This document shows positions 44,361-54,244 of a DNA stretch of 64,000 nucleotides, in pieces. The DNA is from Flavobacterium sp. 11 (GTDB lineage: Bacteria > Bacteroidota > Bacteroidia > Flavobacteriales > Flavobacteriaceae): contig NZ_PEFE01000001.1 of assembly GCF_002754315.1 (NCBI RefSeq), positions 3,699,920 to 3,763,919 on the forward strand, written 5' to 3'. Each line of letters opens with the position of its first letter. Within the stretch, counting starts at the first letter, position 1. The notes under the pieces were generated by a model. That model had not been told where the DNA came from and searched no databases. It saw nothing but the letters and a program-made list of their open reading frames with translations. A program made the translations under genes and the position numbers.

Positions 44361-45500
44361 CTAGGGATACACAATAATCGTTTTTCCTTCGACCTTAAAT
44401 TTTATATTACTAAGCTCAAGTACTTTTAATACTTCAGACAAATTTTTATTCATAAACGTACCTCCGTTAAACCTTACATCCGAAACATCGCCACGGTATT
44501 CTACTTTGATTCCGTACCAGCGCTCCAATTGTTTCATTACTGTTTTCAGATTGGCATTATCAAATTTAAAACGGCCATTTTTCCAAGCAATAGCAGCTTC
44601 GGTATCCACTTCCCGAATTGCAATCTTATTAAAATTATCAGACACATTAGATTGTTGTCCCGGTTTTAAAATTGCTTTTTGATTTTTATAAGTAATCGCT
44701 ACACTTCCTTCTAATAAAGTAGTTTTTACAACTGATTCATTGTTATAAGCATTTACGTTAAAATGAGTTCCAAGTACTTCAATAGCATGATTGCCGGATT
44801 TTACCCTAAAAGGTTTATTTTTATTTTTGGCCACTTCAAAATAAGCTTCTCCTTCTAACTCCACCATCCTTTGATCTCCATTAAACTGGGTTGGATATTT
44901 AATGGATGAAACTGAATTTAGATAAACTTTGGTTCCATCTGCCAAAACAATATTGTATTGTCCTCCTGTGGGTGTTGAAAGTGTATTGAATGAATTAGCA
45001 TCATTTTTTGAAGCATCAGCATCTGGATTTACGATATACGTGATAACTCCATTTGCATTCATCTTAATTGTAACTTCTTCTTTTTCTCCTTCTTTGGCAA
45101 TAGTATCTTTTGCCGAAATATCCGCCAGAACAATTTGCTTTCCGTTTGAAAGTGTCAAGATTCCCCTATTTCCTCCAGGAGCAATTTCCTGTGGTTTTTC
45201 AACAACCTGAATAATTTGTTCTTTTGGTTTTGTAAAATAAAATATTCCCGTACCCAATAATAAAGCTATTGATGCCGCAACCGCTACACGTGGCCAAAGA
45301 CTAACTACTTTTGTTTCATACTTTAATGGCAATTTCGATTTTAGATATTCGTAACTATCTTGCAGTTCATACTCGCTAAGCTGCCCATTACTATTAGACG
45401 CTTTATGCAAATACCACGCATCTAGTTTATCCTTATCTTCATTAGATAAAGTACCTTTCTGGTATTTTTGTAGCAAAGCTAAGATTTCAGTTTCATTCAT
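44361..45500 (-). CDS. FecR-family anti-sigma factor
   Basis: The 379-residue protein has a cytoplasmic N-terminus, one membrane helix (about 70-88, VAVAASIALLLGTGIFYF), and a periplasmic FecR domain (about 170-270; TPTGGQYNIVLADGTKVYLNS, ELEGEAYFEVAKNKNKPF and EVLGTHFNVNAYN). A C-terminal DUF4974-like region follows (LKTVMKQLERWYGIKVEY). It holds the ECF sigma factor encoded upstream and releases it on a signal from the SusC STN domain. It follows the sigma gene by about 195 bases and precedes susC by about 130. Confidence 0.92.
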   Translation of the reverse strand: MNETEILALLQKYQKGTLSNEDKDKLDAWYLHKASNSNGQLSEYELQDSYEYLKSKLPLKYETKVVSLWPRVAVAASIALLLGTGIFYFTKPKEQIIQVVEKPQEIAPGGNRGILTLSNGKQIVLADISAKDTIAKEGEKEEVTIKMNANGVITYIVNPDADASKNDANSFNTLSTPTGGQYNIVLADGTKVYLNSVSSIKYPTQFNGDQRMVELEGEAYFEVAKNKNKPFRVKSGNHAIEVLGTHFNVNAYNNESVVKTTLLEGSVAITYKNQKAILKPGQQSNVSDNFNKIAIREVDTEAAIAWKNGRFKFDNANLKTVMKQLERWYGIKVEYRGDVSDVRFNGGTFMNKNLSEVLKVLELSNIKFKVEGKTIIVYP

Positions 45501-45695
45501 AACTACAACACGAAATTTTGTCCTGTTTTAAGTAAGACAGTTAGAAATAACTTTTGTCATAGACAATGACAAAAAAAATTAAAAAAAATATTATTATATC
45601 GTTAATAAATCCAGACCAATGTTATTTCTTTTTCATCAACAAGGATGTTCTGACTAGATTCTATCATAGAAATTAACAAAAAGCACTACTATAAT

Positions 45696-46265
45696 TCACC
45701 AAACAAAAACGCTCATTAAAGACTTGAATTTTCCTCGTAGTATCTTCAGCGAATTATACACTTGCTGCTTGGCTGTTTTATCTGTAATATTTAATTGAAG
45801 TGCAATTTCATCATAGGAGAGTTCTTCTACCTTTCTTAAAAGAAAAACTTCGCGCATTTTTTCTGGAAGTAAAGCAATTTCTCTTGCAATAATTGCCTCT
45901 AATTCTTTTTCTCTAAGATTAGAATCTGCTAAAACGTAACTGTTTTCGATAAAGTTTGAAATTGAATCCGCATAACGCGAAACCACTTTTTCATGGGCGA
46001 TATGATTTAGTATTCTGTTTTTTGTGGCTTTGTATAAATAAGAAGAAAGAGATCCGGTAAGCGTTAATTCATAGCGTTTGTTCCAGATTGATAAGAATAC
46101 TTCCTGAACAACATCATTTGCTTCATCCTGATTGCCCAGCATTTTATAAGCATGATTAACTAAAATTTTAGAATACCTTTCAAAAATTTCTGTAAACGCC
46201 AATTGATCATCTTCCCTAAGAAGATTTAATAAAATATGATCAGCATATTTGCTATAAACAGACAT
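45696..46265 (-). CDS. ECF sigma factor (FecI/Bacteroidetes expansion family)
   Basis: A 189-residue sigma-70 family factor of the extracytoplasmic-function type. Region 2 is at about 18-85 (FTEIFERYSKILVNHAYKMLGNQDEANDVVQEVFLSIWNKR) and region 4 at about 130-180 (LPEKMREVFLLRKVEELSYDEIALQLNITDKTAKQQVYNSL). Regions 1.1 and 3 are absent, as expected. It should direct transcription of the susCD-metalloprotease operon when FecR releases it. No clear TAnnTTTG promoter is visible before it. Confidence 0.93.
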   Translation of the reverse strand: MSVYSKYADHILLNLLREDDQLAFTEIFERYSKILVNHAYKMLGNQDEANDVVQEVFLSIWNKRYELTLTGSLSSYLYKATKNRILNHIAHEKVVSRYADSISNFIENSYVLADSNLREKELEAIIAREIALLPEKMREVFLLRKVEELSYDEIALQLNITDKTAKQQVYNSLKILRGKFKSLMSVFVW

Positions 46266-46833
46266 TAATTAAAAGAGGTGAGGATCGAAAAAAGCAATAT
46301 TAAACATTTTTTATGTTAAAAACAAAAAGATGATTCAGTTAGAAAAAATGCACCTATTTATAACCATTATTTTCTTATATAATAGGTTTTTAACAAGCAT
46401 AAAAGGTTACAATACAAAAGTGAGAAATTAGAGTGACGCACTAAATTCCAAAAAATTTGAATTTTCTACGCGTCCTCTTCAATTTCTATTTTTTCTAAAT
46501 GGTTGAGTTAATATTACTGGAATTTGCACTTAACACTCCCTTAAAGCTACAAGTCCAAATAATCTATGTCTTTATCCTAATTAGTTTTAGCAGTTTTAAA
46601 TTTTAACCTATTTGGAGAAAGCTAAAATCAAAAAAAAAAACACATAAGAACTTGTTATTTAATACTTTATGACACTTTAGAAATTTATTAAACACTCCAT
46701 AAAAGGGCGTCAACCAATAACTTTACATTCCATTTTGTTTATTAATAAAAGAATACATTTTGTTAAAATTATCATAATACACCATAAACATCCTACAACT
46801 AAGTTTGTCCTCGAAAATCAAACTTTACAAAAA
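46266..46833. other. Divergent intergenic region between two Sus loci
   Basis: About 570 bases of AT-rich DNA separate the ECF sigma gene (- strand) and the second susC (+ strand). I see only a weak candidate promoter for the latter: TTTG at 46734-46737 and TACATTTTG at 46754-46762, with a 16-base spacer and one extra base in the second box. The open frame running back from the susC start to 46735 appears not to be coding. Confidence 0.4.
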
Positions 46834-49800
46834 ATGAAAATCTTAGGACAAAAATTATTGTTTTTTTTATTTGTTTTTTCTGTTCACTTAATTAATGGAC
46901 AAACAAAAACAATTACGGGGAAAGTAACCGATCAATCGGGGCTTCCATTACCAGGCGCCAGTATTATGGTTAAGGAAACCAAACTGAGCTCCATATCAGA
47001 TTTAGATGGAAACTATTCCATTAAAACTGAAAATAGAAAAACGTTAGTATTCTCTTTTATGGGTTTTAAAACCAAAGAGATTTTAACTTCCGAAGGGTCT
47101 AAAATAGATGTGACATTGGATGATAACTCATTGGCTTTGGGGGAAGTCGTAGTGACAGCTTTAGGTATCAAAAGAGACAAACGAGCTCTAGGATATGCTT
47201 CGCAAGAATTAAAATCAGATGACATTAATAAAGTCAACTCCACAAATTTTGTTTCCAATCTATCAGGAAAAGTTACCGGTGTTCAAATAACAGGCTCCGG
47301 AAATGGGATTACAAGCTCTTCTAGAGTGGTGATTCGTGGGGATAAATCTTTAAACATAAATAATAACAGTCCACTATTTGTTGTTGATGGAATACCAATA
47401 AACAACAATACGTATGGAGTTGGTGGTAACTCAACCAATCAACGTGATTTACCAACAGATTATGGGAATGGCGCATCCGAAATAAACCAAGAAGATGTAG
47501 AAAGTGTGAATGTATTAAAAGGTGCCGCAGCATCTGCCTTGTACGGATCAAGAGCCGCAAATGGGGTTATTGTTATTACCACAAAATCAGGTAAAAAAAA
47601 TAAAGGACTTGGTGTTTCCATCTCTTCCTCATACATGACAAGTGAAGCGTTGAGATTGCCAGAAATACAAGGTGTTTACGGTGCAGGATCAAAACTAACC
47701 TATGATCCGGGAGCAGATACTAATTTAGGTCCCAGACTAGATGCAGGATTGTCTATTTTACAAAACGGAAGTCCAGGTTATTCTGTTGGTCAAGGAGTTG
47801 CATTACCTTTTCAATTCAGATATGATTTGAATGACTTTTTCAGAAAAGGGAGTTCGATTTCTAATTCGGTATCCATCACCGGTTCAGACGAGAAGACTAA
47901 TTTCCGTTTGAGTTACGGAAAGACCACCAGTGAAGATATCGTACCAAATTCAAATTTAAAAAGAGATAATATCAGTTTGAACTTAAACTATAAAATTTCT
48001 GACAAATGGAAAGTAATAACAATAGCAACCTATACAAAAAGCGGTAGTGACAATACTCCTGTAACCGGATATGGAAGCCAAGGACTTATGTATAATCTAT
48101 TGTGGAACCACACCAATGTTGATTTAGACTGGCTTAAGGATTACTGGATTACAAAAGATGTTCAACAAAACAGCATGTTCAGTTGGGGAGACAATCCATT
48201 TAAAATTGCTTATGAAAACATCAATGCATTTAAAAAAGGACGTTTATATGGAAACATAGCATCAACGTATGATTTCAATGAAAACCTTTCCTTGATGGTT
48301 CGAATGGGAATGGACAACTCTAATGATTTCCGTTGGTCACGAAGACCTATTGGTTCTTCCAGATATCCACAAGGAATGTACCGTGAACAAAGTATCGCTT
48401 TTACAGAGTACAATGCAGATGCTTTGCTTACTTACGACCGTACTTTTGGAGATTTCTCTACAAAACTATCTTTGGGTGCAAACCGAATGAATCAATACAC
48501 TTCCGAAGGTAAAATTGAAGGACAGGGAATTAGTATTCCTGGAATTTACAACTTGCAGAACATTAATGTAATGCCTATACAATCTAGAAATATTTATAAG
48601 AAACGTATAAATAGTACTTATGGAATGGCAAATATTGGATACAAAAACTATCTTTATTTAGACCTTACCGCCAGAAATGACTGGTCTTCTACACTTCCGG
48701 CAGATAACAATTCTTATTTCTATCCTTCGGCGTCGTTGAGTTTTATTCCTACTTCATTGTTTGAAATGAATAAAAACATTGATTTTTTAAAGTTTAGAGC
48801 AAATGCCGCATCGGTAGGAAATGATACTGATCCATACCGTTTAGTAAAAACGTATGAAAATGGAGCTTTGGCAGGTACATTGACAAATCCAAGTACTATT
48901 TTAAACAGTAATTTGAAACCTGAAATCGCAACATCCTATGAAGTAGGTGTTGAAGCTCAGTTTTTCAACAAAAGAGTAACATTAGATGCCAGTTATTACA
49001 TTACTAACTCTAAAAATCAAATTGTAGGTTTAGATGTTTCACAAGCAACCGGATCTACATCGAACGTAATCAATGCAGGAAAAATTCAGAATAAAGGTAT
49101 TGAAATTGGTTTAGGGATTACACCCGTTAAAAGTGAAAATCTAGAATGGTCGATTAATGCCAACTTTAGCCAAAACAGAGGAGTTGTAAAAGAACTAACG
49201 GAAGGAATCAGCAGTTATATTATTGCACAAGGACCTAATGGCGGAACTGTAGAAGCTCGTGTGGGAGAAAGAATGGGAGACATGTACGGCAGAGGATATC
49301 TTAGAAGTCCTGATGGTCAAATTGTTTTTGATAATACCGGTTCTCCTATTTTGGATACCCAAATTAAAAAAATCGGGAACTACAATCCGGACTGGATGTT
49401 GGGTCTTTCTACTAATTTAAGGTTTAAAAATGTAACTCTTAACGCCTTATTTGACGTTAGACACGGTGGAAAAATATATTCGATGACTAACGCAATTGGA
49501 ATGGAAAGTGGCATTTTGGCCGTTTCGTTACCAGGAAGAGAAACAGGAATTGTTGGTGACGGTGTTGTACAAAATTCCGATGGTTCGTACAGTCCAAATA
49601 CAACAGTGATAAGTGCCGAAAACTGGTATTATTCAAATGCTTTCCGTCGTGATAATATTGAAGCCAATTCATTTGATGCATCGTATGTAAAATTGAGGGA
49701 AGTAAGTTTGAACTACAGATTTCCACAAAAATTAATCAAAGCTGCCAACGTGCAAAACATAAGCATTGGCTTAGTAGGAAACAACTTGGCTCTTTGGACA

Positions 49801-49923
49801 AAAGTACCTAATATCGATCCGGAAACTCAATCTTTAAGCGGAGGGACATTATTACCCGGATTTGAAGTATTGCAACTTCCATCCTCAAGAAGCTATGGTG
49901 TAAAACTAAATGTTTCATTCTAA
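46834..49923 (+). CDS. SusC/RagA TonB-linked outer-membrane transporter
   Basis: Started at the ATG at 46834 the protein has 1029 residues, with a signal peptide ending LINGQ. A carboxypeptidase-like domain follows (about 24-100, ITGKVTDQSGLPLPGASIMV and DLDGNYSI), then the plug with GEVVVTALGIKRDKRALGYA, VRIRGDKS-type RVVIRGDKS, LFVVDGIPI and SVNVLKGAAASALYGSRAANGVIVITTK, then a beta-barrel ending GVKLNVSF. Unlike the first SusC it lacks an STN domain and has no sigma/anti-sigma pair, so its control should differ. It forms an import unit with the SusD-like protein 12 bases downstream. Substrate cannot be read from the sequence; the adjacent phosphatase suggests a phosphorylated compound, which is inference. 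Confidence 0.92.
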   Translation: MKILGQKLLFFLFVFSVHLINGQTKTITGKVTDQSGLPLPGASIMVKETKLSSISDLDGNYSIKTENRKTLVFSFMGFKTKEILTSEGSKIDVTLDDNSLALGEVVVTALGIKRDKRALGYASQELKSDDINKVNSTNFVSNLSGKVTGVQITGSGNGITSSSRVVIRGDKSLNINNNSPLFVVDGIPINNNTYGVGGNSTNQRDLPTDYGNGASEINQEDVESVNVLKGAAASALYGSRAANGVIVITTKSGKKNKGLGVSISSSYMTSEALRLPEIQGVYGAGSKLTYDPGADTNLGPRLDAGLSILQNGSPGYSVGQGVALPFQFRYDLNDFFRKGSSISNSVSITGSDEKTNFRLSYGKTTSEDIVPNSNLKRDNISLNLNYKISDKWKVITIATYTKSGSDNTPVTGYGSQGLMYNLLWNHTNVDLDWLKDYWITKDVQQNSMFSWGDNPFKIAYENINAFKKGRLYGNIASTYDFNENLSLMVRMGMDNSNDFRWSRRPIGSSRYPQGMYREQSIAFTEYNADALLTYDRTFGDFSTKLSLGANRMNQYTSEGKIEGQGISIPGIYNLQNINVMPIQSRNIYKKRINSTYGMANIGYKNYLYLDLTARNDWSSTLPADNNSYFYPSASLSFIPTSLFEMNKNIDFLKFRANAASVGNDTDPYRLVKTYENGALAGTLTNPSTILNSNLKPEIATSYEVGVEAQFFNKRVTLDASYYITNSKNQIVGLDVSQATGSTSNVINAGKIQNKGIEIGLGITPVKSENLEWSINANFSQNRGVVKELTEGISSYIIAQGPNGGTVEARVGERMGDMYGRGYLRSPDGQIVFDNTGSPILDTQIKKIGNYNPDWMLGLSTNLRFKNVTLNALFDVRHGGKIYSMTNAIGMESGILAVSLPGRETGIVGDGVVQNSDGSYSPNTTVISAENWYYSNAFRRDNIEANSFDASYVKLREVSLNYRFPQKLIKAANVQNISIGLVGNNLALWTKVPNIDPETQSLSGGTLLPGFEVLQLPSSRSYGVKLNVSF

Positions 49924-49934
49924 AAAAAACAATC

Positions 49935-51341
49935 ATGAAAAAATTTCTAATATTCGTTCTATTATTAAGTGTTTCGATTTCTTGCACCGATCAATTCGAA
50001 GAAATTAACACCAACAAAAATCAGCCAACAGCAGCCCAACCTAAAACGCTATTGCCAAATGTCATTTTTAATTTGGCAAATGAAAATGTGTCAAATGCTT
50101 TTGACTTTGGAGATATTGTGGCTCAATATGGTGGAAACTATGAATACAATGAGCTTGACGTATACAACTGGGGAGCCAGTGGTCGCTTTTGGGACATATA
50201 CAAATGGCTCAATGACATCAATGACATTAAGAAACAGGCAGCTGTCATAAATGATAAGAATTACGAAGCAGTTTCCCTAATTTTAGAATCCTACGTAATA
50301 AGTGTAATTACAGATACGTATGGTAATGTCCCTTATTCAGAAGCATCAAGAGGAGAAGAAGGAATCTTGAAACCGGTGTATGATTCTCAAGAACAGATTT
50401 ACACGAAAATATTTGAGAATTTAACTACTGCTAATTCCATTATTGAAACGAGTAAATCCATAGAAGGTGATTTATTGTTTAATGGTTCTATGTTGAAATG
50501 GAAAAAATTCTGTAATTCACTTCATGTACGATTGTTGATGCGTGTTTCTAATAAGACTGTTGTGAATGCAAAACTAAGTGAAATCATTTCGAAACCAGCA
50601 ACCTATCCCCTATTTGAGTCCAACTCAGATAATGCAAATTATAAGTACACGGGTGTTTTTCCAAATATATCTCCTATGAGTGATGGAATAAACAGATTGT
50701 ATGGATACAATATCGTTATGCCTACAACCCACATAGTAAACACATTAATCACTAACAATGATCCGCGTCTAGAGGAATGGATAGATCCAATTGCCGGAAC
50801 CACAAATCACAAAGGAATTCAACCGGGTCTTGCTTTGGATCAAATTGGGGAACCAACAAAATACTCCAGAAGAGCCGAAGATTATTTTTATAACAAGACT
50901 AAAATAACTTCGATATTCATGACTTATAGTGAGCTAAATTTCTTGTTAGCCGAAGCCCGTCAGCGAAATATAATTACTACCGGAACTGCTCAAGGATATT
51001 ATAATAACGCAGTGGAAGCTTCATTTAATCAATGGAATGTTGCTATGCCAGCAAATTATTTAATCACAACTGCACCTTATAACGCTACAAATGATGTGCT
51101 GTACACACAAAAATGGCTGGCGTTATACCACACTGGTGCAGAAGCTTGGATAGACTGGAAAAGAACTGGAAAACCAAGCTTTATTCAAGCCGGACCTGGA
51201 GCTAAAAATGGCGGTAAAGTCCCTAGAAGAGTTATGTATCCAAGTATTGAGCAATCAGTGAATGCTGAAAACAATAGTGCTGCCGTAAAAGCAATTGGAG
51301 GAGATAACATCAATACTAAAGTTTGGTGGGATAACTTTTAA
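49935..51341 (+). CDS. SusD-like lipoprotein (SusD-like 2 type)
   Basis: The 468-residue lipoprotein has a signal ending at Cys17 (SVSISC) followed by TDQFEEINTNKNQPT, the typical start of the SusD-like 2 group. Alpha-helical body segments include SLILESYVISVITDTYGNVPYSEA, SMLKWKKFCNSLHVRLLMRVSNK, TYSELNFLLAEARQR, and near the end KWLALYHTGAEAWIDWKRTGKPSF. It acts at the cell surface as the binding lid of the SusC transporter encoded just before it. The gene ends about 120 bases before the phosphatase gene, with a hairpin in the gap. Confidence 0.9.
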   Translation: MKKFLIFVLLLSVSISCTDQFEEINTNKNQPTAAQPKTLLPNVIFNLANENVSNAFDFGDIVAQYGGNYEYNELDVYNWGASGRFWDIYKWLNDINDIKKQAAVINDKNYEAVSLILESYVISVITDTYGNVPYSEASRGEEGILKPVYDSQEQIYTKIFENLTTANSIIETSKSIEGDLLFNGSMLKWKKFCNSLHVRLLMRVSNKTVVNAKLSEIISKPATYPLFESNSDNANYKYTGVFPNISPMSDGINRLYGYNIVMPTTHIVNTLITNNDPRLEEWIDPIAGTTNHKGIQPGLALDQIGEPTKYSRRAEDYFYNKTKITSIFMTYSELNFLLAEARQRNIITTGTAQGYYNNAVEASFNQWNVAMPANYLITTAPYNATNDVLYTQKWLALYHTGAEAWIDWKRTGKPSFIQAGPGAKNGGKVPRRVMYPSIEQSVNAENNSAAVKAIGGDNINTKVWWDNF

Positions 51342-51365
51342 AGTTTTACCATTAAGAGATTAAAT

Positions 51366-51392
51366 GGCATTAAGCTTAATAAACTTAATGCC
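51366..51392. other. Hairpin between susD and the phosphatase gene
   Basis: GGCATTAAG and CTTAATGCC pair over nine bases with a nine-base loop, about 25 bases after the susD stop. There is no T run right after it, so it may be a message-stabilising or partial-termination structure that lowers phosphatase expression relative to susCD. Confidence 0.4.
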
Positions 51393-51463
51393 TTAATGCT
51401 GATTATATTTACTCTTTATTTTATAAATTAGTTTTGTGGCAGAACCACTTTTAATAAAAAACA

Positions 51464-52528
51464 ATGAAAAATTTCAATAGACTATTCACAATACTGCAAT
51501 TGTTGCTATTAACAAACAGTATCTTTTGCACCGCTCAAAAAAATGAGACTCCAGCGACTCCGCTTAATGAAAGTTTCAAAATCGCATTTGGTTCTTGTGC
51601 CCATCAAGATAAAGAGCAGCCTATGCTTCAAAAAGCCGTGAAACTAAACCCTGATTTATTCATCTATCTAGGTGATAATATTTATGGAGATACACGAGAC
51701 ATGAATGTATTAAAGAATAAATATGAAAAATTAGCGTCCAAAGCTGAGTTTCAAGAACTGAAAAAAAGCACTAAAATTTTATCGGTTTGGGATGATCATG
51801 ATTTTGGAGAAAATGACAAAGGAAGACACTATCCGTTTAAAAAAGAGTCTAAAGAAATTTTCATGAACTTTTGGGAAGTTCCCCAAAACTCTGAAAGAAG
51901 AACCCATGACGGTATTTATGGTTCCGAATATGTAAAACTAGGGGATAAAACACTCCAGATAATAATGCTGGACACAAGAACTTTTAGAGATGATTTATTA
52001 AAAAACGAACCTAAAAATTCAGCCTATAAAAATGACTATGTTCCCTATACTAAAAAAGACAGTACGATACTTGGAAACAAGCAATGGAAATGGTTAGAAA
52101 ATGAGTTGTCAAAAAAAGCAGACATCAGAATCATTGCCTCAAGTTTGCAATTTGGGCATGAGTATAATGGGTATGAATCCTGGACAAATATGCCTCATGA
52201 ACAAGCAAAATTTGTTGATTTAATTGCAAAAACCAAAGCCAATGGTGTTGTATTTATTTCGGGAGATGTTCACTGGGGTGAAATTTCAAAAATGAAAACA
52301 AATAATTCGTATCCTTTGTATGATGTTACCTCAAGCGGAATAACCCAAACATGGACTAGCACTGAGTCGAATAAAAACAGGATTGGTGATGTGATTATAC
52401 AGAACAATATTGGTTTAATAGAAATTTTCTACAAAGACAAAGAGCCGTTGATTAAGCTGAACTTATTTGACAAAAACGGCATCGTTAGTAATCATAATTT
52501 TCTATTATCGGAGATTTCATTTAACTAA
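51464..52528 (+). CDS. PhoD-like (alkaline phosphatase D family) metallophosphatase
   Basis: The 354-residue protein has an N-terminal signal segment (about 1-24). The PhoD-like metallophosphatase core shows GSCAHQ (about 43-48), YLGDNIYGD with Asp71 and Asn72, VWDDHDFGEND with Asp110-His112, and SGDVHWGE near residue 270. These residues bind the metal cluster (Ca/Fe in known PhoD) and phosphate. It hydrolyses phosphate mono- or diesters in the periplasm or at the surface. It is the third gene after susC and susD in the same direction and is followed by a clear terminator, so it probably belongs to that uptake unit. The protein is shorter than classical PhoD and lacks its long N-terminal domain. 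Confidence 0.85.
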   Translation: MKNFNRLFTILQLLLLTNSIFCTAQKNETPATPLNESFKIAFGSCAHQDKEQPMLQKAVKLNPDLFIYLGDNIYGDTRDMNVLKNKYEKLASKAEFQELKKSTKILSVWDDHDFGENDKGRHYPFKKESKEIFMNFWEVPQNSERRTHDGIYGSEYVKLGDKTLQIIMLDTRTFRDDLLKNEPKNSAYKNDYVPYTKKDSTILGNKQWKWLENELSKKADIRIIASSLQFGHEYNGYESWTNMPHEQAKFVDLIAKTKANGVVFISGDVHWGEISKMKTNNSYPLYDVTSSGITQTWTSTESNKNRIGDVIIQNNIGLIEIFYKDKEPLIKLNLFDKNGIVSNHNFLLSEISFN

Positions 52529-52609
52529 TAATGGTTATCTCTTTAGGAATCAATAATCAAACCATATACAGATTGTTCTAACAAAAGTAATCTGTATTAT
52601 AAAAACTAT

Positions 52610-52660
52610 AATAGCTAATGATGAAGCCTTTAAAAAGCCTATTCATTAGCTATTTTTATT
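52610..52660 (+). terminator. Terminator of the susCD-phosphatase operon
   Basis: A perfect 12-bp stem AATAGCTAATGA / TCATTAGCTATT, with a 21-base loop, is followed by TTTATT. It lies about 80 bases after the phosphatase stop codon. The rest of 52529-52925 shows nothing that I recognise. Confidence 0.6.
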
Positions 52661-52925
52661 CTATTTTAATCCTTCCTTATTCTAAGCTAATGGAGAATAA
52701 CTTAAAGGTTAATAACTATTTATTGTTAAATACTAACAACGAATTTCATTCTGAAGTAATTTTACAAAATGAGATTATGAAGCCTTAATTTGAGAAGAGT
52801 TATTGACTTTGTGGCAAGTGCCAAAAAACTTTCATTTGTTTTGAATCCCAAGAGTGTCACTTCAGGGAATTTTTTGTCTCAATAAAATATTTGTTTGCAT
52901 TATATCATCTACATAAACTAAATTC

Positions 52926-53486
52926 ATGGATTCAGATACATTTATTTTCTGCCTCGAAGCCGTTCCCGATATAGAAACTGACACCGTTACTGAAGTAGTC
53001 AAGAACCTGGAGCAATTAGCCTTTGAACAAGGTATTACAAGTATTTATAAAACATGCGATACCATTGAAGGACTAGAAGAAAGCTTAAATACATTGCTTT
53101 ATGACGACCATAATTTTACCAATTATGAAATAATCTACTTAGTGATGCAAGGCGAAGGAAACAATATTTGCCTCAATGAATATTACTACAGTTTAGAAGA
53201 AATAGCCGAGCTTTTTGAAGGAAAAATGAAAGGGAAAATTTTACATTTTGCCAATGCAAAAGTATTGGACTTGAGCCAGGAAGAAGCACAATATTTTTTA
53301 GATATTACAGGAGCACGAGCTGTTTCCGGTTATGGGGCAAAATTCAATACCTTAACCAGCAGTAATCTTGACAAAGCTTTCTTTAGTTTATTTGAAGAAC
53401 TAGATGATGTTGTTGAAATTGTAGAAGAATTATATCAAAAACATTATGCGCTGTGCAAACTACTTGATTTCAGGTTGTATTATTAA
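52926..53486 (+). CDS. Uncharacterised DUF6642-like protein
   Basis: A soluble, acidic 186-residue protein with no signal peptide. The pattern of alternating strands and helices (IIYLVMQGEG, ILHFANAKVLDL, ARAVSGYGAKFN, LDKAFFSLFEEL) suggests a caspase/Rossmann-like fold. It resembles the DUF6642 family known from Bacteroidota, from memory. Key caspase His-Cys residues are not evident, so it is probably not an active protease of that type. It stands alone between a terminator and a small membrane sensor gene. No function is known to me. Confidence 0.55.
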   Translation: MDSDTFIFCLEAVPDIETDTVTEVVKNLEQLAFEQGITSIYKTCDTIEGLEESLNTLLYDDHNFTNYEIIYLVMQGEGNNICLNEYYYSLEEIAELFEGKMKGKILHFANAKVLDLSQEEAQYFLDITGARAVSGYGAKFNTLTSSNLDKAFFSLFEELDDVVEIVEELYQKHYALCKLLDFRLYY

Positions 53487-53588
53487 AATGAATCGTTTCT
53501 AAAATATATACTTTCCTATACTATCTACTGTAGTTAAAACAAATTCAATACAATAGCTTATATTGCAATACTTATAAATTCTGTCGCG

Positions 53589-54218
53589 ATGAAAGATTTA
53601 AAAAAATACAGTAATAAAACAAAAGCCGCTTTTGTTTTACTGATTGTTATGTTTATCATCTTATTGAGTAATTTCAATACACTTCAAAACTCTAAAAAAA
53701 CAAATGAGGATATCAATACGATTTATAATGACCGATTAGTTGTGGCTCGTTATATTTTTCAGTATGCAAATGAGCTTTATTTCATAAAAGCTAACGCAGT
53801 AGAAGCAAAACTAAATGATACTCAAAAAAAGAATCAAATCACAGCCGCTTTAAAAAACATTCAAAACATAGATAAATTATACCTGAAAACTGTTTTAACT
53901 CCCAAAGAAAAAACATCTTTAGTTGCATTTCTGGCTTCTTGTTCTGCGATTAATAAAGAGGCTCAAAATAAAAACTGGAATCAAGTAAATTACTCCAGTA
54001 ATCAAGCTTTACTAACACTGGAACTGTTGTCGCAAATTCAAAGTAAAGAGGGTAAGTCTAAATTGACACACTCAAATACCTTGCACAACGACAATAATCT
54101 TCTTGGTCAACTTCAAATTGCTTTATTGGTTATTTTAGGCGGAATCACCTTATATTTATTGATGGCCAAGAAAAATAAGATAAATATCAAAATACCCGAA
54201 CCACAAAGTATGAATTAA
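53589..54218 (+). CDS. Four-helix-bundle MCP-like sensor protein without output domain
   Basis: The 209-residue protein has a membrane helix at about 12-30, a long helical periplasmic region (about 31-170) with the NEDINTIYNDRLVVARYIFQYANELYFIKANAVEA pattern of the 4HB_MCP sensor domain, and a second membrane helix at about 172-192. It ends 17 residues later with no methyl-accepting, kinase or HAMP domain. In full-length proteins this domain binds small ligands. Here it may be a partner of another signalling protein or a relic. It is convergent with the plug-only TonB protein, and the stop codons lie 26 bases apart. Confidence 0.7.
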   Translation: MKDLKKYSNKTKAAFVLLIVMFIILLSNFNTLQNSKKTNEDINTIYNDRLVVARYIFQYANELYFIKANAVEAKLNDTQKKNQITAALKNIQNIDKLYLKTVLTPKEKTSLVAFLASCSAINKEAQNKNWNQVNYSSNQALLTLELLSQIQSKEGKSKLTHSNTLHNDNNLLGQLQIALLVILGGITLYLLMAKKNKINIKIPEPQSMN

Positions 54219-54244
54219 CTATTAGGCGAAAGTGCCATCCAGTC

